From Lentzea xinjiangensis (GTDB lineage Bacteria; Actinomycetota; Actinomycetes; Mycobacteriales; Pseudonocardiaceae), in the NCBI RefSeq assembly GCF_900110955.1, contig NZ_FOFR01000002.1, forward strand, positions 434,001 through 498,000: 64,000 bases of DNA, read 5' to 3'. This document shows positions 16,738 through 25,138 of this stretch, in pieces. The position numbers and the translations under genes were made by a program. How positions within the stretch are numbered: position 1 is the first letter of the stretch; the number at the start of each line of letters is the position of its first letter. A model generated the notes under the pieces. That model saw nothing but the letters and a program-made list of their open reading frames with translations. It was not told the origin of the DNA and did not search any database.

Positions 16738-18282
16738 TCAGACCAGCTTGCCGGGGTTCAGGATCCCGGTCGGGTCGAGCCGGGCCTTCACCGCGCGCAG
16801 CACGTCCACCCCGATCGTCCCGATCTCCCCCTCCAGCCACGGCAGGTGATCGCGCCCCACGGCGTGGTGGTGCGTGATCGTGCCGAGCCGGGAGATCGCG
16901 CCGGAGGCGGCGACCTTGGCCCGCTCCCACTGCCCGACCGGGTCCGCGAGGTCCCGGGGCACCAGCACCGTGAAGTACAACGAAGCCCCGGTCTCGTAGG
17001 CGTGCGAGATGTGGCACATCACGACCGGGGATCCCAGCTCCGCCACCAGCGCCGCCCGGACGGCATCGCGCATCTGAGACACCCCGGACCACCGGGTGGC
17101 GGTCTCCAGCGTCTCCACGCACACCCCGGCGTCCAGCAGGGCATCCCGTTGCCGCGGCCCGTTGAACCGCCCGTGCAGCCAGGAAGCCCCCATCGCCCGC
17201 CCGAGCCGGACGACCTTCTTGCCGCTCAACGAGCTCATGGTGGCGGACCGCGACCGGCACTCCCACCCGAGGATCACCAGGCAGGGCTGCCGGACACCCC
17301 GCAACCGCAGGTACTTCCGCACCACGTCGGCCCGTGGCCCCGCCAACGCCAGGGCGACCTCGGTCTCGTCCACATCGGACAGCCGGGTCACGTCGGCCAG
17401 CGCCCCGTCCTGGGCGAGGGTCCGCACGAGCTCGACCCCGGCCTCCCACCCGTCGACGACGAAACCCTCGTACCGCGACCCGTACGGCTTGGGCCGGACC
17501 CGCACGGACACCTCGGTGATGACCCCGAACAGCCCTTCGCTGCCGAGCACGAGCTGCTTCAGGTCGGGCCCGGCGGCGGACGCGGGCGCGGCCCCCACCA
17601 CCCACTCCCCCACCGGGGTGGCGACGCGGACCGACTCGACCAGGTCCTCGAACCGGCCGTACCCGGATGAGGCCTGACCGGCGGAACGCGTGGCGGCGAA
17701 CCCGCCGATGGTGGCCCGCTCGAACGACTGCGGCACGTGCCCGAGCGTGAACCCGTGCTCCCCCAGCAACCGCTCGGCCTCGGGCCCGGTCAGCCCGGCC
17801 TGCAGCACCGCGACCCGCGACACGGGGTCGAGCGACACCAGGGCCTCCAGGCCCGCCAGGTCCAGGGCCACCACCGCGGACTTCGACCCGCGAAGGGCCT
17901 CGACACCGCCCACGACGGACGTGCCGCCGCCGAACGGCACCACGGCGATGTCGTGCTCGACGCACACCTGGAGGACCTCGACGACCTCGGCCGGAGACGC
18001 GGGCAGCACGACGGCGTCGGGCACGGCGAGCGAGCCGTGCCCGCGGTGCCGCAGCAAGTCCAGGTAGGACAGTCCACCGGCCCGGCCCAGCCGGTCGGAG
18101 GGTTCCACCGACACCGCGCACACCGCCTCCAGGGCGGTGAACGCGTCAGCGGACAACGCCGGGGCGGGCGCCTCGACGGGCACCTCGGGGAGCGGCTCCC
18201 CCAGCCCGACCCGCCGGCTGAGCCACGCCAGCGCGTGCGGCGGCAGCGGTGTGGTTTCGGTGGTCCATCTCGCCCTGGTCAC
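16738..18282 (-). CDS. FAD-binding oxidase, alkyl-DHAP synthase (AGPS) like
   Basis: 514 residues from the GTG at 18282 (an ATG at 18300 is also in frame). The p-cresol-methylhydroxylase/AGPS FAD domain shows PSDRLGRAGGLSYLDLLR, PFGGGTSVVGG, VSRVAVLQAGLTGPEAE and GHVPQSFERATIGGFAATRSAGQ, with GRFEDLVESVRVATP. The C-terminal part has VMCHISHAYETGASLYFT and the His-rich HHHAVGRDH typical of alkyldihydroxyacetonephosphate synthases. It is divergent from a TetR-glpD unit, so both sides act on glycerol-phosphate/DHAP metabolites. The GTG start is preferred because a TAACAC box lies 7 nt upstream, mirroring the leaderless TetR start. Confidence 0.8.
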   Translation of the reverse strand: MTRARWTTETTPLPPHALAWLSRRVGLGEPLPEVPVEAPAPALSADAFTALEAVCAVSVEPSDRLGRAGGLSYLDLLRHRGHGSLAVPDAVVLPASPAEVVEVLQVCVEHDIAVVPFGGGTSVVGGVEALRGSKSAVVALDLAGLEALVSLDPVSRVAVLQAGLTGPEAERLLGEHGFTLGHVPQSFERATIGGFAATRSAGQASSGYGRFEDLVESVRVATPVGEWVVGAAPASAAGPDLKQLVLGSEGLFGVITEVSVRVRPKPYGSRYEGFVVDGWEAGVELVRTLAQDGALADVTRLSDVDETEVALALAGPRADVVRKYLRLRGVRQPCLVILGWECRSRSATMSSLSGKKVVRLGRAMGASWLHGRFNGPRQRDALLDAGVCVETLETATRWSGVSQMRDAVRAALVAELGSPVVMCHISHAYETGASLYFTVLVPRDLADPVGQWERAKVAASGAISRLGTITHHHAVGRDHLPWLEGEIGTIGVDVLRAVKARLDPTGILNPGKLV

Positions 18283-18301
18283 TGCTACAGTGTTACACAT
18301 G
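18280..18301. promoter_or_regulatory. Back-to-back leaderless promoters with a shared palindrome
   Basis: On the plus strand TACAGT (18286-18291) lies 7 nt before the TetR ATG at 18299. On the minus strand TAACAC (18290-18295) lies 7 nt before the GTG at 18282. The palindrome GTGTTACAC (18290-18298) sits over both, a likely operator for the TetR regulator. Confidence 0.5.
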
Positions 18302-18874
18302 ACGTCTCAACGTCACACCCAGGAAGCGCTGCTCGACGCGACCCGTGAGTGTGTTCTCGAGGTCGGGGTGCGCCGCACGACGCTCACCGACGTGGCGAAA
18401 CGCGCCGGGGTGAGCCGCATGACGCTCTACCGGCGCTACCCCGACGTCGACCACCTCGTGCGGGCGCTGATGACGCGCGAGTTCGCCGCGCTGCTCGAGC
18501 AGGTCGAGCGGGCCTACGGGCAGGGCAACGCCCGCGAGCAACTGGTCAAGCGAGCCGTCGACGCCATCCGGCTGCTGTCGGCCAACCCGCTCATGCAACG
18601 GGTCCTGCAGCTCGACGCCGACCTGATGCTGCCCTACCTCACCGACCGCCTCGGCAGCACGCAGCGGCTGGTCGAGCAGTTCCTCGTGGGGCAGATCGAG
18701 GCCGGGCACCTCGACGGGTCCATCCGGTTCGGCGACGCCAAGACGCAGGCGCGCGTGGTGCTGCTGAGCACGCAGTCGATGGTCCTCTCCACGAGGCCCG
18801 CCACTTCCGGGCTCGACTTCGGCTCGTTGCTCGACGAGCTCGCCAAGCAGCTGGACGGAGCGCTCAAGCCGTGA
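18299..18874 (+). CDS. TetR/AcrR-family regulator of the glycerol-phosphate locus
   Basis: 191 residues. The HTH is classical: ALLDATRECVLEVGVRRTT, LTDVAKRAGVSRMTLYRRYP (about 31-50). The C-terminal ligand domain has a typical all-helical pattern. The ATG at 18299 lacks a Shine-Dalgarno and appears leaderless. The stop overlaps the glpD GTG by 4 bp (GTGA), so the two are co-translated. The divergent neighbour is an AGPS-like oxidase, and the intergenic palindrome is a likely autoregulatory site. Confidence 0.88.
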   Translation: MTSQRHTQEALLDATRECVLEVGVRRTTLTDVAKRAGVSRMTLYRRYPDVDHLVRALMTREFAALLEQVERAYGQGNAREQLVKRAVDAIRLLSANPLMQRVLQLDADLMLPYLTDRLGSTQRLVEQFLVGQIEAGHLDGSIRFGDAKTQARVVLLSTQSMVLSTRPATSGLDFGSLLDELAKQLDGALKP

Positions 18875-20256
18875 ACACCTCCCTGAACGCCGGCAGGCGC
18901 CAGCACGACCTCGAAGCAGCGCAACGGGAAGTCGCCGACGTGCTCGTCGTCGGCGGCGGGGTCACCGGCACGGGCGTCGCGCTCGACGCCGCGTCGCGCG
19001 GCCTCAGGACCGTGCTGCTGGAGGCGCACGACCTGGCGTTCGGGACGTCGCGGTGGTCCAGCAAGCTCGTCCACGGCGGCCTGCGCTACCTCGCCAAGGG
19101 CGACGTGAAGCTCGCGCACGAGAGCGCGGTCGAGCGCGGCGTCCTGATGACCAGGACGGCGCCGCACCTCACCCGCACGCTGCCGATGCTCTTCCCCCTG
19201 CACGCCGGCGCGAACCACTTCGTGATGGCCGGGCTCAAGGCGGGCAACGCCCTGCGCATCGCCGCCGGCACGTCCGCCCACGTGCTGCCGCGGCCGCGCC
19301 GGGTGCCAGGGCACGAGGCGCTGGCGCTGGTGCCCGGCCTGGACCCCGTGAACCTCACCGGCGGGCTGCTCAGCTACGACGGCCAGCTCGTCGACGACGC
19401 CCGGCTGGTCGTGGCGCTCGCCCGCACCGCGGCCGGGTTCGGCGCCCGCGTCATCACGCGCGCGAAAGTCGTGGCACTGCAAGGTGATGGCGCCGAGGCG
19501 CGGGACACCCTCACCGGCACCGCGTTCACCATCAGGGCCAGGGCGGTGATCAACGCGACGGGCGTGTGGGCCGGCACCCTGGCGCCGGTCGCGCTCACGC
19601 CGTCCCGCGGCTCGCACCTGGTCGTGGACGCGGGAGCCGTCGGTCTCACCTCGACGGCGCTGACGATCCCGGTTCCCGGCGAGCGCAACCGCTACGCGTT
19701 CCTGCTGCCCCAGGCGGGCGGCCGCGCGTACCTCGGGCTCACCGACGAGCCGGTCGACGAGATCCCGGACGTGCCCGCCGTTCCGGAGTCCGATGTGGAC
19801 TTCCTGCTGGCGACCGCGTCCGGCGTCCTGCGGCGGAACCTCACCAGGGACGACGTGATCGGCAGCTACGCGGGCCTGCGCCCACTGCTGCGGGCCGAGG
19901 GCACGACGGCCGACCTGTCCCGCCACCACGCCGTGCTGAAGGCGCCCAACGGCGTCATCACGATCGTCGGCGGCAAGCTCACGACGTACCGAAAGATGGC
20001 GGCGGACGCGGTCAACGCGACGAACTTGACGCAACTCCCCTGCCGCACCAAGGACATCCGCCTGGTCGACGACCGGCCCGCACCGACGACGCCCATCGCG
20101 CCGGGGGTGACGGAAGCCGACGTCGTCCACGCGATCAGGCACGAGGGCGCGCTGGACGCCGACGACGTGCTCGACCGGCGCACCCGCATCGGCCTGGTGC
20201 CGCGGGACCGGGAGAAGGCCGCCCCGGAGATCGCGAAGCTCCTGGCCGCGGTGTGA
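18871..20256 (+). CDS. glpD: Glycerol-3-phosphate dehydrogenase/oxidase
   Basis: 461 residues. FAD-binding VVGGGVTGTGVALDAASRGL and the family signature GTSRWSSKLVHGGLRYL are intact, as are GSYAGLRPLL and the late VGGKLTTYRKMA. GlpD oxidises sn-glycerol 3-phosphate to DHAP and passes electrons to quinone at the membrane. It is shorter than the usual 500-580 residues, chiefly in the C-terminal cap domain, which could be a compact actinobacterial variant. It overlaps the TetR stop; the divergent AGPS-like oxidase suggests a shared glycerol-phosphate or ether-lipid context. Confidence 0.9.
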   Translation: MNTSLNAGRRQHDLEAAQREVADVLVVGGGVTGTGVALDAASRGLRTVLLEAHDLAFGTSRWSSKLVHGGLRYLAKGDVKLAHESAVERGVLMTRTAPHLTRTLPMLFPLHAGANHFVMAGLKAGNALRIAAGTSAHVLPRPRRVPGHEALALVPGLDPVNLTGGLLSYDGQLVDDARLVVALARTAAGFGARVITRAKVVALQGDGAEARDTLTGTAFTIRARAVINATGVWAGTLAPVALTPSRGSHLVVDAGAVGLTSTALTIPVPGERNRYAFLLPQAGGRAYLGLTDEPVDEIPDVPAVPESDVDFLLATASGVLRRNLTRDDVIGSYAGLRPLLRAEGTTADLSRHHAVLKAPNGVITIVGGKLTTYRKMAADAVNATNLTQLPCRTKDIRLVDDRPAPTTPIAPGVTEADVVHAIRHEGALDADDVLDRRTRIGLVPRDREKAAPEIAKLLAAV

Positions 20257-20258
20257 GA

Positions 20259-20288
20259 AACGGGGCGCCCCGTGAGGGACGCCCCGTT
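20259..20288 (+). terminator. Hairpin terminator after glpD
   Basis: AACGGGGCG (20259-20267) pairs perfectly with CGCCCCGTT (20280-20288), starting 2 bp after the stop codon. Confidence 0.75.
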
Positions 20289-20293
20289 CTCGG

Positions 20294-20419
20294 CGCAAGA
20301 ACACCGGTGCAAGGACTCCAGCGCGGGAACTCCAGTGCGGGAACCCCGGTGCAGGAACCTCAGCGCGGGAACCCCGGTGCAGGAACCTCAGCGCGGGAAC
20401 CTCAGCGCAGGAACCTCAG
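20294..20419. repeat. 14-bp tandem repeat array, nine copies
   Basis: Nine head-to-tail 14-bp units with consensus YGCRGGAACCYCRG fill the gap between the glpD terminator and the stop codon of the convergent ESX-substrate gene. The outer units are more diverged than the inner ones; units 5 and 7 are identical. A diverged tenth unit runs up to the minus-strand stop. The period is not a multiple of three, so this is not a coding repeat. Confidence 0.85.
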
Positions 20420-20426
20420 CGAGGGG

Positions 20427-22145
20427 TCACTCGCCGATGACCGGCTTCGCGGCCTTGGGCGGGTCGACGAGGGCCTCGCCCTCGATCCGCACCTTCCGCT
20501 TGTGCTCGCCGCCGCCCTGCTGGCCGCCCGCGGCGGGGGCCATCGGCATGCCGCCCATCATCCCGCCGGCCATGCCGCCACCCGGACCGCGCGGCGCACC
20601 ACCGGCGGGAGCGGCGGCAGCGGCGCCGGCCGCGGCGCCGGGGTTCATGACACCGGCCGCGCCACCGAACTGCGTCGCCGCGGTGCCACCGGCACCACCG
20701 CCACCGGCAGGACCACCGAGGCCGGCTGGCATGCCGCCGCCACCGCCACCGCCCATGCCCTTCGGGATGCCACCCCCGGCACCACCACCGCCAGCGCCAC
20801 CGCCACCGCCGGCGCCGCCACCCGCGGACGCGGCGGACGCGCTGTGCTCGGGGGTCGTCGCCGGGCGGTACCAGTCGGTGTTCGTCGTGGGCGTCGGAGT
20901 GGTGCCGATCGTCGGCGGCTTGGTCACGCTGCCGCCGGCCGCCGTCGTCGTGTCCGGCTCCCAGTGGCCGGGCACCCAGCGACCGGGACCCGTTCCGGTG
21001 CCGGAACCCGAGCCGGAGCCGACGCCGGGCGGGGTGCGGATCGGGCTGACCTGGCCGCCGGAGCCCGAACCGGCGCCGCCACCGGGCGGACGGCCGCCGT
21101 GGCTCACGCCGGGCGGCGGGTAGATGGGCCGGACCGGGGCTCCCGCGCCCCCGCCGGGTCCCTGGCCGGGGGAGCCCTGCCAGCCGCCCGCGTCGCCGCC
21201 CTGCCAGCCGGGCCGGACGTTGCCCAGGCCGTCGCCCGCGGTGTTGCGGCCGGAGCCGCTGCCGCTGACCCCGCTCGTGAACGTGCCGCCCGCGCCGGCC
21301 GCGGCCCGGTCCTGCTCGGCGCGGCTCAGGCCGTCGAAGCCGCCCGCGGTCGGCCGGCTGATGCCGCCGCCACCACCGGCGCCCCCGTGCGCCATCGAGG
21401 AGATCGCGTCGATGACCTGCTCCGCGACCTTGGCGATCTGCGAGACCTGCTTGATCAGGTTCATCAGCTTCTGCACGGAGCCGACGAGCTTCTGCAGGAA
21501 GTCGGCCAGCTTCTTCGCGTAGTTCACCGCGGTGGTCACGATGTCCGCGATCGCACCGGCGATGGCCGCGCCGAAGGTGAGGAACGAGGCCGCCAGCCAC
21601 TGGATGATCTTCATGACCATGTCGGAGACGGCCTGGCTGATCATGTCCATGATCATCTTGCGGACCGTGCCGACGAGCTGGCCCGCGCCCTCGACCGCTC
21701 CGGCGATGCCCTCGACCGACCTGGCGAGCGTCTCGAGGCCGCCCGCGTGCTTCTTGGCCGCGGCGCGGTAGCCGTCGGCCGCCCTGCCCTGCCACTCGCG
21801 GGTCTGCGTGACGCAGATCTTCTGGTACTCGGTCGCGATGCCGTGCACCTGCTTGCCCGCGGACCGGAAGGACTCGGCCATCCTGGAGATGGACTCGGGG
21901 CTGCCGAGCAGGACGTCGAACGGCTCGCGCAGGAAGTCGACGTGCTGGATGGCCCAGCTGAACCCGGCGGAGAGGAAGCCGCTCAGCGGGTTCGCGGCCA
22001 TGCCGACGATGCCCATGGCCGTGTTCGCGATGCCGAGGCCCGCGTTGACCCAGTCACCGCGCTCGATGGCGGAGTAGGTGGTGGAGATGCTGGTGATCAG
22101 CTGCTGGGGGTCGGTGCCCTTGGCCTGCGACGCGGGGGCGTTCAT
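20427..22145 (-). CDS. WXG100-like / PPE-like secreted protein with Gly-Pro-rich tail
   Basis: 572 residues; the ATG overlaps the stop of the upstream gene (ATGA). About 1-260 is helical, with a W-x-G motif at 118-120 (TREWQGRAADGYRAA), the signature of ESX substrates, followed by long amphipathic helices rich in Met and Ile (MIMDMISQAVSDMVMKIIQWL) that may insert in or lie on membrane. From about 320 the chain becomes Gly/Pro/Ala/Thr-rich, with poly-Gly and Pro-Pro runs, ending in a basic-acidic tail. It is probably exported by a type VII system together with the two upstream proteins. The secretion machinery is not in the window. Confidence 0.75.
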   Translation of the reverse strand: MNAPASQAKGTDPQQLITSISTTYSAIERGDWVNAGLGIANTAMGIVGMAANPLSGFLSAGFSWAIQHVDFLREPFDVLLGSPESISRMAESFRSAGKQVHGIATEYQKICVTQTREWQGRAADGYRAAAKKHAGGLETLARSVEGIAGAVEGAGQLVGTVRKMIMDMISQAVSDMVMKIIQWLAASFLTFGAAIAGAIADIVTTAVNYAKKLADFLQKLVGSVQKLMNLIKQVSQIAKVAEQVIDAISSMAHGGAGGGGGISRPTAGGFDGLSRAEQDRAAAGAGGTFTSGVSGSGSGRNTAGDGLGNVRPGWQGGDAGGWQGSPGQGPGGGAGAPVRPIYPPPGVSHGGRPPGGGAGSGSGGQVSPIRTPPGVGSGSGSGTGTGPGRWVPGHWEPDTTTAAGGSVTKPPTIGTTPTPTTNTDWYRPATTPEHSASAASAGGGAGGGGGAGGGGAGGGIPKGMGGGGGGGMPAGLGGPAGGGGAGGTAATQFGGAAGVMNPGAAAGAAAAAPAGGAPRGPGGGMAGGMMGGMPMAPAAGGQQGGGEHKRKVRIEGEALVDPPKAAKPVIGE

Positions 22146-22450
22146 CCACGGCCTCCCTGGAAGCCGAACATGGTGTCGAGGTCGACCTGCTCGTACTGCT
22201 CGATGGTCTCCTTGAGCCCGTAGGCCATGTCCATCAGCGAGTTGGCGGCCTTGCCGAGCCCGTCCTGCGACAGGCCCGCCTGCTGGAGGACGTTCTGGGC
22301 CAGGAAACCGAGGAAGACGCCGAACGCCTCCGTGGTGAGCGCGCCCGGATCGCACGTCTCGGTGGCCTTGCGCATCCGTTCCATGAGCCGGTCCACGTTC
22401 GCGGCGTGGGATCTCAGCTCGTCGAGATCGATGTTGAAGTGCTGCTGCAT
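22142..22450 (-). CDS. EspC-like type VII secretion-associated protein
   Basis: 102 residues, all helical: FNIDLDELRSHAANVDRLM at the N-terminus, a central GALTTEAFGVFLGFLAQNVL and a C-terminal helix with ETIEQYEQVD. This is the layout of ESX-1 EspC-family (DUF2580) proteins, where a FGxFLG-type turn takes the place of W-x-G. It overlaps the downstream WXG-like gene by 4 bp and lies 19 bp after the YbaB-like gene, so it is the middle gene of a three-gene operon. It is probably a co-secreted partner. Confidence 0.75.
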   Translation of the reverse strand: MQQHFNIDLDELRSHAANVDRLMERMRKATETCDPGALTTEAFGVFLGFLAQNVLQQAGLSQDGLGKAANSLMDMAYGLKETIEQYEQVDLDTMFGFQGGRG

Positions 22451-22469
22451 CGCCTACCCCCTCCTGCAC

Positions 22470-22928
22470 TCAGGCCATGACGTCGGGCGGGTTGGTGAAG
22501 TACTCGTCGTCGGGCCGCGTGTCCTTGCGCTCCAACTCCGACTTCGGTTCTTCCTCGTCGGTTCCGTCGCCCGCGTACCCGTTCGGCATCTGCGCCTTGA
22601 CGAACTCGAGCGCGAGGCTGTCGCCGACGAAGTCGGTCATGATCTGCACGACCCGGCCGGAGGCGTCCCGCTGCGCCTTGGCCGAGGCCGCCAGCACGGC
22701 GGAGGCGATCTCGCTGGGGTCCATGCCGCGGGCCTCCGGCTTGATCTGGAGGCCGGTCAGCACACCCGTCGCGTTGACCGTCACCGTGATCAGGCCGTCC
22801 GGGGAGCTGGCGCTCCCGCCCACCCCGCCGAGCTGGTCGCGGGCCTGCTCAGCCTGCTGCTTGGCCTGCTCGATCCTGGCCCCGTACTGCGCGAGCCACT
22901 GATCCGGGTTGATGGGCTGCACGGTCAC
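22470..22928 (-). CDS. YbaB/EbfC-family protein, first gene of the ESX-substrate operon
   Basis: 152 residues from a GTG. A helix (AQYGARIEQAKQQAEQARDQ) is followed by the YbaB core, SPDGLITVTVNATGVLTGLQI and ASAVLAASAKAQRDASGRVV. The C-terminus is acidic and Pro-rich. YbaB proteins bind DNA as nucleoid-associated dimers, but members within ESX loci (EspL-like) act as chaperones or accessory factors for secreted substrates (family knowledge). The operon context favours the secretion-associated role. Confidence 0.75.
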   Translation of the reverse strand: MTVQPINPDQWLAQYGARIEQAKQQAEQARDQLGGVGGSASSPDGLITVTVNATGVLTGLQIKPEARGMDPSEIASAVLAASAKAQRDASGRVVQIMTDFVGDSLALEFVKAQMPNGYAGDGTDEEEPKSELERKDTRPDDEYFTNPPDVMA

Positions 22929-23051
22929 CCCCGTTGAGTGAATTGGTCGTTCGTTCGATTCGCCGTAGACGCCCGTATCGTTTCACCCGTTCCCTGCTCA
23001 TCGATACTTTGAGCCCGATTACGGCCATCCGGACCAACGAAGGGGTGCACC

Positions 23052-23960
23052 GTGCCTGAACGAGTGCTGGAGATCGACGGGATCTCCAAGCGCTACGGGG
23101 AGGTCGTCGCCCTGCGGGACATGTCGTTCGACGTGCGCGCGGGCGAGCTCTTCGGGTTCGTCGGCAGCAACGGCGCCGGGAAGACCACGACGATGCGCAT
23201 CGCGCTGGGCGTGCTCGCGGCCGACTCCGGCGAGGTGCGGTGGAACGGCAGAACCGTCGACCTCGACACGCGCCGCCGGATCGGCTACATGCCGGAGGAA
23301 CGCGGGCTCTACCCGCGGATGAGGGTGCTCGACCAGCTCGTGTACCTGGCCGAGCTGCACGGCATGGGCACCAACGAGGCCCACAAGAGCGCGGAGAACT
23401 GGATCGCGCGCCTCGGTCTGCGGGACCGCCGCACGGAGGAGGTGCAGCGCCTGAGCCTCGGCAACCAGCAGCGCGTCCAGCTCGCCGCCGCGCTGGTGCA
23501 CGAGCCGGACGTGCTGGTGCTCGACGAGCCGTTCTCCGGCCTCGACCCGGTCGCCGTCGACGTGATGAGCCAGGTGCTGCGCGAGAAGGCGTCGGCCGGG
23601 GTGCCCGTGGTGTTCTCGAGCCACCAGCTCGACCTGGTGGAACGGCTGTGCGACCGGGTCGGCATCGTGAGCGCCGGCTCGATGGTCGCGAGCGGCACGG
23701 TGGACGAGCTGAGGTCCGGCGGGCAGTCCCGGCTCGTCGTCGAGTCGCCGGCGACCGGCTGGGCTGCCACCCTCCGCGGGGTGCGGGTGGTCGAGCAGGA
23801 CGGGACGCGCTGCGTGCTGGAGCTCGCCGACGGCACCGACGACCAGGCGGTGCTGCACGCCGCGCTCGCCGCGGGGCCCGTGCACGAGTTCTCCCGCCAG
23901 CGGCCGTCGCTCACCGAGCTCTTCCGCAACGTCGTCACCACCGAGGGCAGGAGCACATGA
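23052..23960 (+). CDS. ABC transporter ATP-binding protein, NatA-like
   Basis: 302 residues from a GTG. Walker A GSNGAGKTTT, the signature LSLGNQQRVQLAAALV (N in place of the second G of SGGQ), Walker B VLVLDEPFSGLDP and the H-loop SSHQLD. The C-terminal ~80-residue extension is typical of ABC-2 exporters of the NatA/DrrA type. It pairs with the overlapping permease gene. Substrate unknown; sodium, drug or lipid export are the family options. Confidence 0.9.
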   Translation: MPERVLEIDGISKRYGEVVALRDMSFDVRAGELFGFVGSNGAGKTTTMRIALGVLAADSGEVRWNGRTVDLDTRRRIGYMPEERGLYPRMRVLDQLVYLAELHGMGTNEAHKSAENWIARLGLRDRRTEEVQRLSLGNQQRVQLAAALVHEPDVLVLDEPFSGLDPVAVDVMSQVLREKASAGVPVVFSSHQLDLVERLCDRVGIVSAGSMVASGTVDELRSGGQSRLVVESPATGWAATLRGVRVVEQDGTRCVLELADGTDDQAVLHAALAAGPVHEFSRQRPSLTELFRNVVTTEGRST

Positions 23961-25138
23961 CACCGGCCCGAGCCGTCTCCCTGGTGGCCAAGCGCGAGTT
24001 CGTGGCGAAGGTGCGCACCAGGTCGTTCCTCATCGGCACCGCGGTGATCATCGCGGTGCTCGCCGGGTACGTGGTGCTGCAGTCGCTGCTGTTCGACGAC
24101 CAGCAGCGCAGCGTCGTGGGCCTGAGCGGGCAGGCGACGCAGCTCGCCCAACCGCTGAAGGACAAGGCGGGGTCGTTCGGCATCGAGGTCGAGACGCGGG
24201 ACGTCACGACGATGACCGACGCCGAGCAGCAGGTCCGCGACGGTTCGCTGGACGCGCTGGTCACCGGTGCGCCCCCGGCGCTGAAGATGATCGTCAAGGG
24301 CTCCGGCGACCAGGTGCTGACGACGGCGCTGAACGACGTGCTGCGCCAGCAGGTGCTCGTCGCGCAGCTCGCCGAGGCGGGCATCACCCCGCAGCAGGTC
24401 GCGCAGAACCTGGCGAACGTCAGCGTCGCCGTCACCGCATTGGAACCGGTCGACCCGCAACAGGGCCAGCGCCTCGCGATCGGGCTGGTCGTGGCCGCGC
24501 TGCTGTACTACTCGCTGCTGGTCTACGGCACGATGGTCGCGCAGGGCGTGGTCGAGGAGAAGTCCAGCAGGGTCGTGGAGATCCTGCTCGCGACCGTGCG
24601 GCCGTGGCAGTTGTTGCTGGGCAAGGTGATCGGGCTCGGCGCGGTGGGTCTGCTGCAACTGCTGGTGATCTCCACCATCGGGCTCGCGCTCTCGTCGGCG
24701 TTCGACGTGGTCGACGTGGGAGCGCTGGGCGGCACGGCGCTGCTGACCGGCGTGCTCTGGTACCTGCTCGGCTTCTTCCTGTACGCCACGGTGTTCGCGG
24801 CCGCCGCGTCGCTCGTGTCGCGGCAGGAGGAGCTCCAGTCGGTGCTGACGCCGATCAGCATGACGATCATCATCGCGTTCGTCGCCGGCATCAACCTGAT
24901 GATCGGCAGCCCCTCCGGCCCCACCGTCACGGTGCTGTCGCTGCTGCCGCCGTTCGCGCCGATCCTCATGCCGGGGCGGATGGCGATGGGCGTCGCACCG
25001 GCGTGGCAGGTGCTGCTGTCGGTCGTGCTCGCGCTGGCGGCCATCGCGGCGATCACCTGGCTCGGCGGGAAGGTCTACGCGAACGCCGTGCTGAGGACCG
25101 GCGCCCGCGTCAAGCTCCGCGAGGCCCTCAGGCTTTGA
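23957..25138 (+). CDS. ABC-2 type permease, NatB-like
   Basis: 393 residues; the ATG overlaps the ATPase stop (ATGA). One N-terminal membrane segment (about 25-45) is followed by a large extracytoplasmic domain, then five or more hydrophobic helices from about 170 to 375. The signature VVEEKSSRVVEILLATVRPWQLLLGK is diagnostic of ABC-2 permeases of the NatB/YhaP group. It forms a transporter with the upstream ATPase. The 3' end overlaps the convergent photolyase gene by 11 bp. Confidence 0.9.
   Translation: MTPARAVSLVAKREFVAKVRTRSFLIGTAVIIAVLAGYVVLQSLLFDDQQRSVVGLSGQATQLAQPLKDKAGSFGIEVETRDVTTMTDAEQQVRDGSLDALVTGAPPALKMIVKGSGDQVLTTALNDVLRQQVLVAQLAEAGITPQQVAQNLANVSVAVTALEPVDPQQGQRLAIGLVVAALLYYSLLVYGTMVAQGVVEEKSSRVVEILLATVRPWQLLLGKVIGLGAVGLLQLLVISTIGLALSSAFDVVDVGALGGTALLTGVLWYLLGFFLYATVFAAAASLVSRQEELQSVLTPISMTIIIAFVAGINLMIGSPSGPTVTVLSLLPPFAPILMPGRMAMGVAPAWQVLLSVVLALAAIAAITWLGGKVYANAVLRTGARVKLREALRL

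Noticed and set aside
20294-20419. CRISPR array
   Set aside because: The 14-bp units are directly adjacent without spacers.
20272-21123. Pro/Ala-rich plus-strand open frame
   Set aside because: It is the antisense shadow of the Gly/Pro-rich tail of the ESX-substrate gene and runs through the tandem repeats.
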